From: Deltaproteobacteria bacterium
GTDB lineage: Bacteria; JAEEML01
Assembly (NCBI GenBank): GCA_016283195.1
Contig: JAEEML010000013.1
Coordinates: forward strand, 1-7,712
DNA length: 7,712 nucleotides
Reading direction: 5' to 3'
The notes under the pieces were generated by a model that was given only the letters and a program-made list of their open reading frames with translations, made no database searches and had not been told where the DNA came from. The translations under genes were made by a program, and so were the position numbers. Of the stretch, positions 6,651 to 7,712 are shown piece after piece. Within the stretch, counting starts at the first letter, position 1. Each line of letters begins with the position of its first letter.

Positions 6651-7628
6651 ATGAAAAGCATAAAACAAGCTATTAAAAACCGTCTCCGGCCTTTTTATAA
6701 AACTCTTTTTAGAGCCCGCGCGAAAAATAAAATTTTAAAAAAAGAAAATGCCGACCTTAAATATCAGCTAAATTATCTTGAGCACCATTTTGATATCGGT
6801 GATATGAAGCCGGCTATGGGCGTCTTGCGGGAATTTCAGCTGGCAGAAGTGGATTTTGCCAGAAATATTTTAGATATATTAGAGCCTTACAACTTAGAGC
6901 TCTATCTGGAAGGCGGGGCACTCTTGGGGGCCAAACGGCACCGGGGCTTTATTCCCTGGGATGACGATATCGATATCGCCATGGCCCGTTCGGATTATAA
7001 TAAGTTGTTACAAATTCTAAAAACCGATGCCCATTTTGTCTGGATTGATTCCAGCCAAAAAAGCGGTTATTATTCCGAATATTACGACAAATTGATTAGA
7101 GCCAACCCCCATAAAAATATTGTTGTCAGAACTCCGCACTGTATGCACGTTTTTAACGGCACTTGCTTGAGAGACGCCAGCAATCTGGAATTTTTCCCCA
7201 ATGACTTTTTAAAGGAAGAGGTAACCGAAGCGCAATATCTCGCGACAAGAGATAAATTCATTAATTTCATGCGCAAAAAACATTCCTGGCAGGAAATTTT
7301 CACTTACTATGAAACCAAGTGGCAGGAAAGCGGCCTCTACTCCCTGGAGCCGACATCGCGCATTGTCCCCGGCCTTGGCAACTGGGATTTAATAATGTAT
7401 GATTTTCATGGTTTTAGGCGTTATGATGATGTGTACCCGCTAACAACCATCGAATTTGAGGGCCGGAAATTTCCGTGTCCCAATAAGGCTCTGGCCATTC
7501 TGGAAAGGGAATATGGCAAAAATTGGCGCGATTACCCTAAAGATATCGGCATTCCGCACACACTCTTAGATAAGAACACCTACTTTTCCATGATTGGCGA
7601 GCCGCTAATTGATTATAAAGATGTCTAA
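6651..7628 (+). CDS. LicD-family phosphotransferase with N-terminal coiled coil (LicD 3, paralog of LicD 2)
   Basis: This 325-residue protein aligns end to end with the preceding gene product, apparently without internal gaps and shifted by one residue. By hand count, 49 of 66 residues match between LicD 2 residues 45-110 and LicD 3 residues 46-111. It keeps the basic amphipathic start, the leucine heptads (L29, L36, L43) and the core E87-G-G-A-L-L-G93, R96-H97 and P102-W-D104-D-D-I-D108, so it should be catalytically competent. It differs beside the active site: A94-K-R-H-R-G replaces T-V-R-H-G-G, which adds two basic side chains and could alter the acceptor or donor pocket. The start is preceded by a weak TTGAGG about ten bases upstream within a 38-base gap. 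Tandem duplication followed by divergence is the likely origin. The specific substrate is not readable. Confidence 0.87.
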   Translation: MKSIKQAIKNRLRPFYKTLFRARAKNKILKKENADLKYQLNYLEHHFDIGDMKPAMGVLREFQLAEVDFARNILDILEPYNLELYLEGGALLGAKRHRGFIPWDDDIDIAMARSDYNKLLQILKTDAHFVWIDSSQKSGYYSEYYDKLIRANPHKNIVVRTPHCMHVFNGTCLRDASNLEFFPNDFLKEEVTEAQYLATRDKFINFMRKKHSWQEIFTYYETKWQESGLYSLEPTSRIVPGLGNWDLIMYDFHGFRRYDDVYPLTTIEFEGRKFPCPNKALAILEREYGKNWRDYPKDIGIPHTLLDKNTYFSMIGEPLIDYKDV

Positions 7629-7712
7629 GGCCATGACCGAACCCGAAAGAATAGTGGCAGAAGGCACCATCCCGCCGGATTTTTTAAAAGAAGAAATTCT
7701 CTGCGAGTTTCA
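7621..7712 (+). CDS. N-terminus of a probable fourth LicD-family protein, 3'-truncated
   Basis: An open frame begins at an ATG at 7621, inside the last codons of LicD 3 (8-bp overlap), and runs off the window after 30 codons. A second in-frame ATG at 7633 is possible; AAGG lies only a few bases before it, too close for a good ribosome binding site, so the start is unsettled. The segment IPPDFLKEEILCEF resembles the opening segment of many LicD-family proteins (an x-P-x-x-F-L/F-x-E-E pattern that precedes the helical lead-in to the GTLLG motif). No catalytic residue is inside the window, so the family call rests on this short segment and on following three LicD genes. It has a different N-terminus from LicD 2 and 3, with no coiled coil, so it is not simply a third copy of that pair. 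Confidence 0.5.
   Translation, partial: MSKAMTEPERIVAEGTIPPDFLKEEILCEF

Noticed and set aside
6066-7303. Antisense frames at matching places in both LicD paralogs (6066-6269 and 7082-7303) with similar translations
   Set aside because: The similarity, such as a shared F-K-K-S-L-G-K segment, is explained by the paralogy of the sense strands (the conserved PNDFLKE region); there is no sign of independent coding.

Overview
The window reads as chromosomal DNA from a Gram-negative bacterium. The signs are a truncated putative outer-membrane beta-barrel, two lipoproteins with N-terminal signal peptides, and a c-di-GMP-binding PilZ domain. The large cysteine-rich lipoprotein hydrolase, with repeated C-x5-C-x5-C units, resembles proteins common in Myxococcota, Bradymonadales and other former Deltaproteobacteria. 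I infer that broad affiliation only weakly, because no ribosomal or other phylogenetic marker is present. All genes are on the + strand. I see no tRNA, rRNA, CRISPR array, insertion sequence or integrase.

Region 1 (1-3913) is a tightly packed envelope operon. It holds the 3' end of a putative outer-membrane beta-barrel gene, an 853-residue lipoprotein hydrolase of the alpha/beta-hydrolase type, and a 255-residue lipoprotein of unknown function. The gap between the first two genes is 11 bp with the Shine-Dalgarno sequence overlapping the stop codon. The second and third overlap by 4 bp (ATGA). Region 2 (3914-4484) is a small PilZ-domain gene flanked by two short intergenic stretches, each with a candidate sigma70-type promoter.

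Region 3 (4485-7712, running off the end) is a polysaccharide-decoration cluster. It contains a short LicD-family phosphotransferase, a very TagD-like glycerol-3-phosphate cytidylyltransferase, two tandem paralogous LicD-family proteins with an N-terminal leucine-heptad coiled coil, and the first 30 codons of what looks like a fourth LicD-family gene. LicD proteins move a phospho-alcohol from a CDP-activated donor to a glycan, and TagD makes CDP-glycerol. The economical reading is that TagD supplies CDP-glycerol and the LicD proteins attach phosphoglycerol to several positions or several glycans (capsule, O-antigen or similar). No TagB/TagF-type teichoic acid polymerase is present in the window. 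This would be a LicD/fukutin-like route to phosphoglycerol-decorated surface glycans in a Gram-negative cell, and it is the most interesting content here. Substrate identity is inference. The family assignments and the operon structure are well supported by the sequence.
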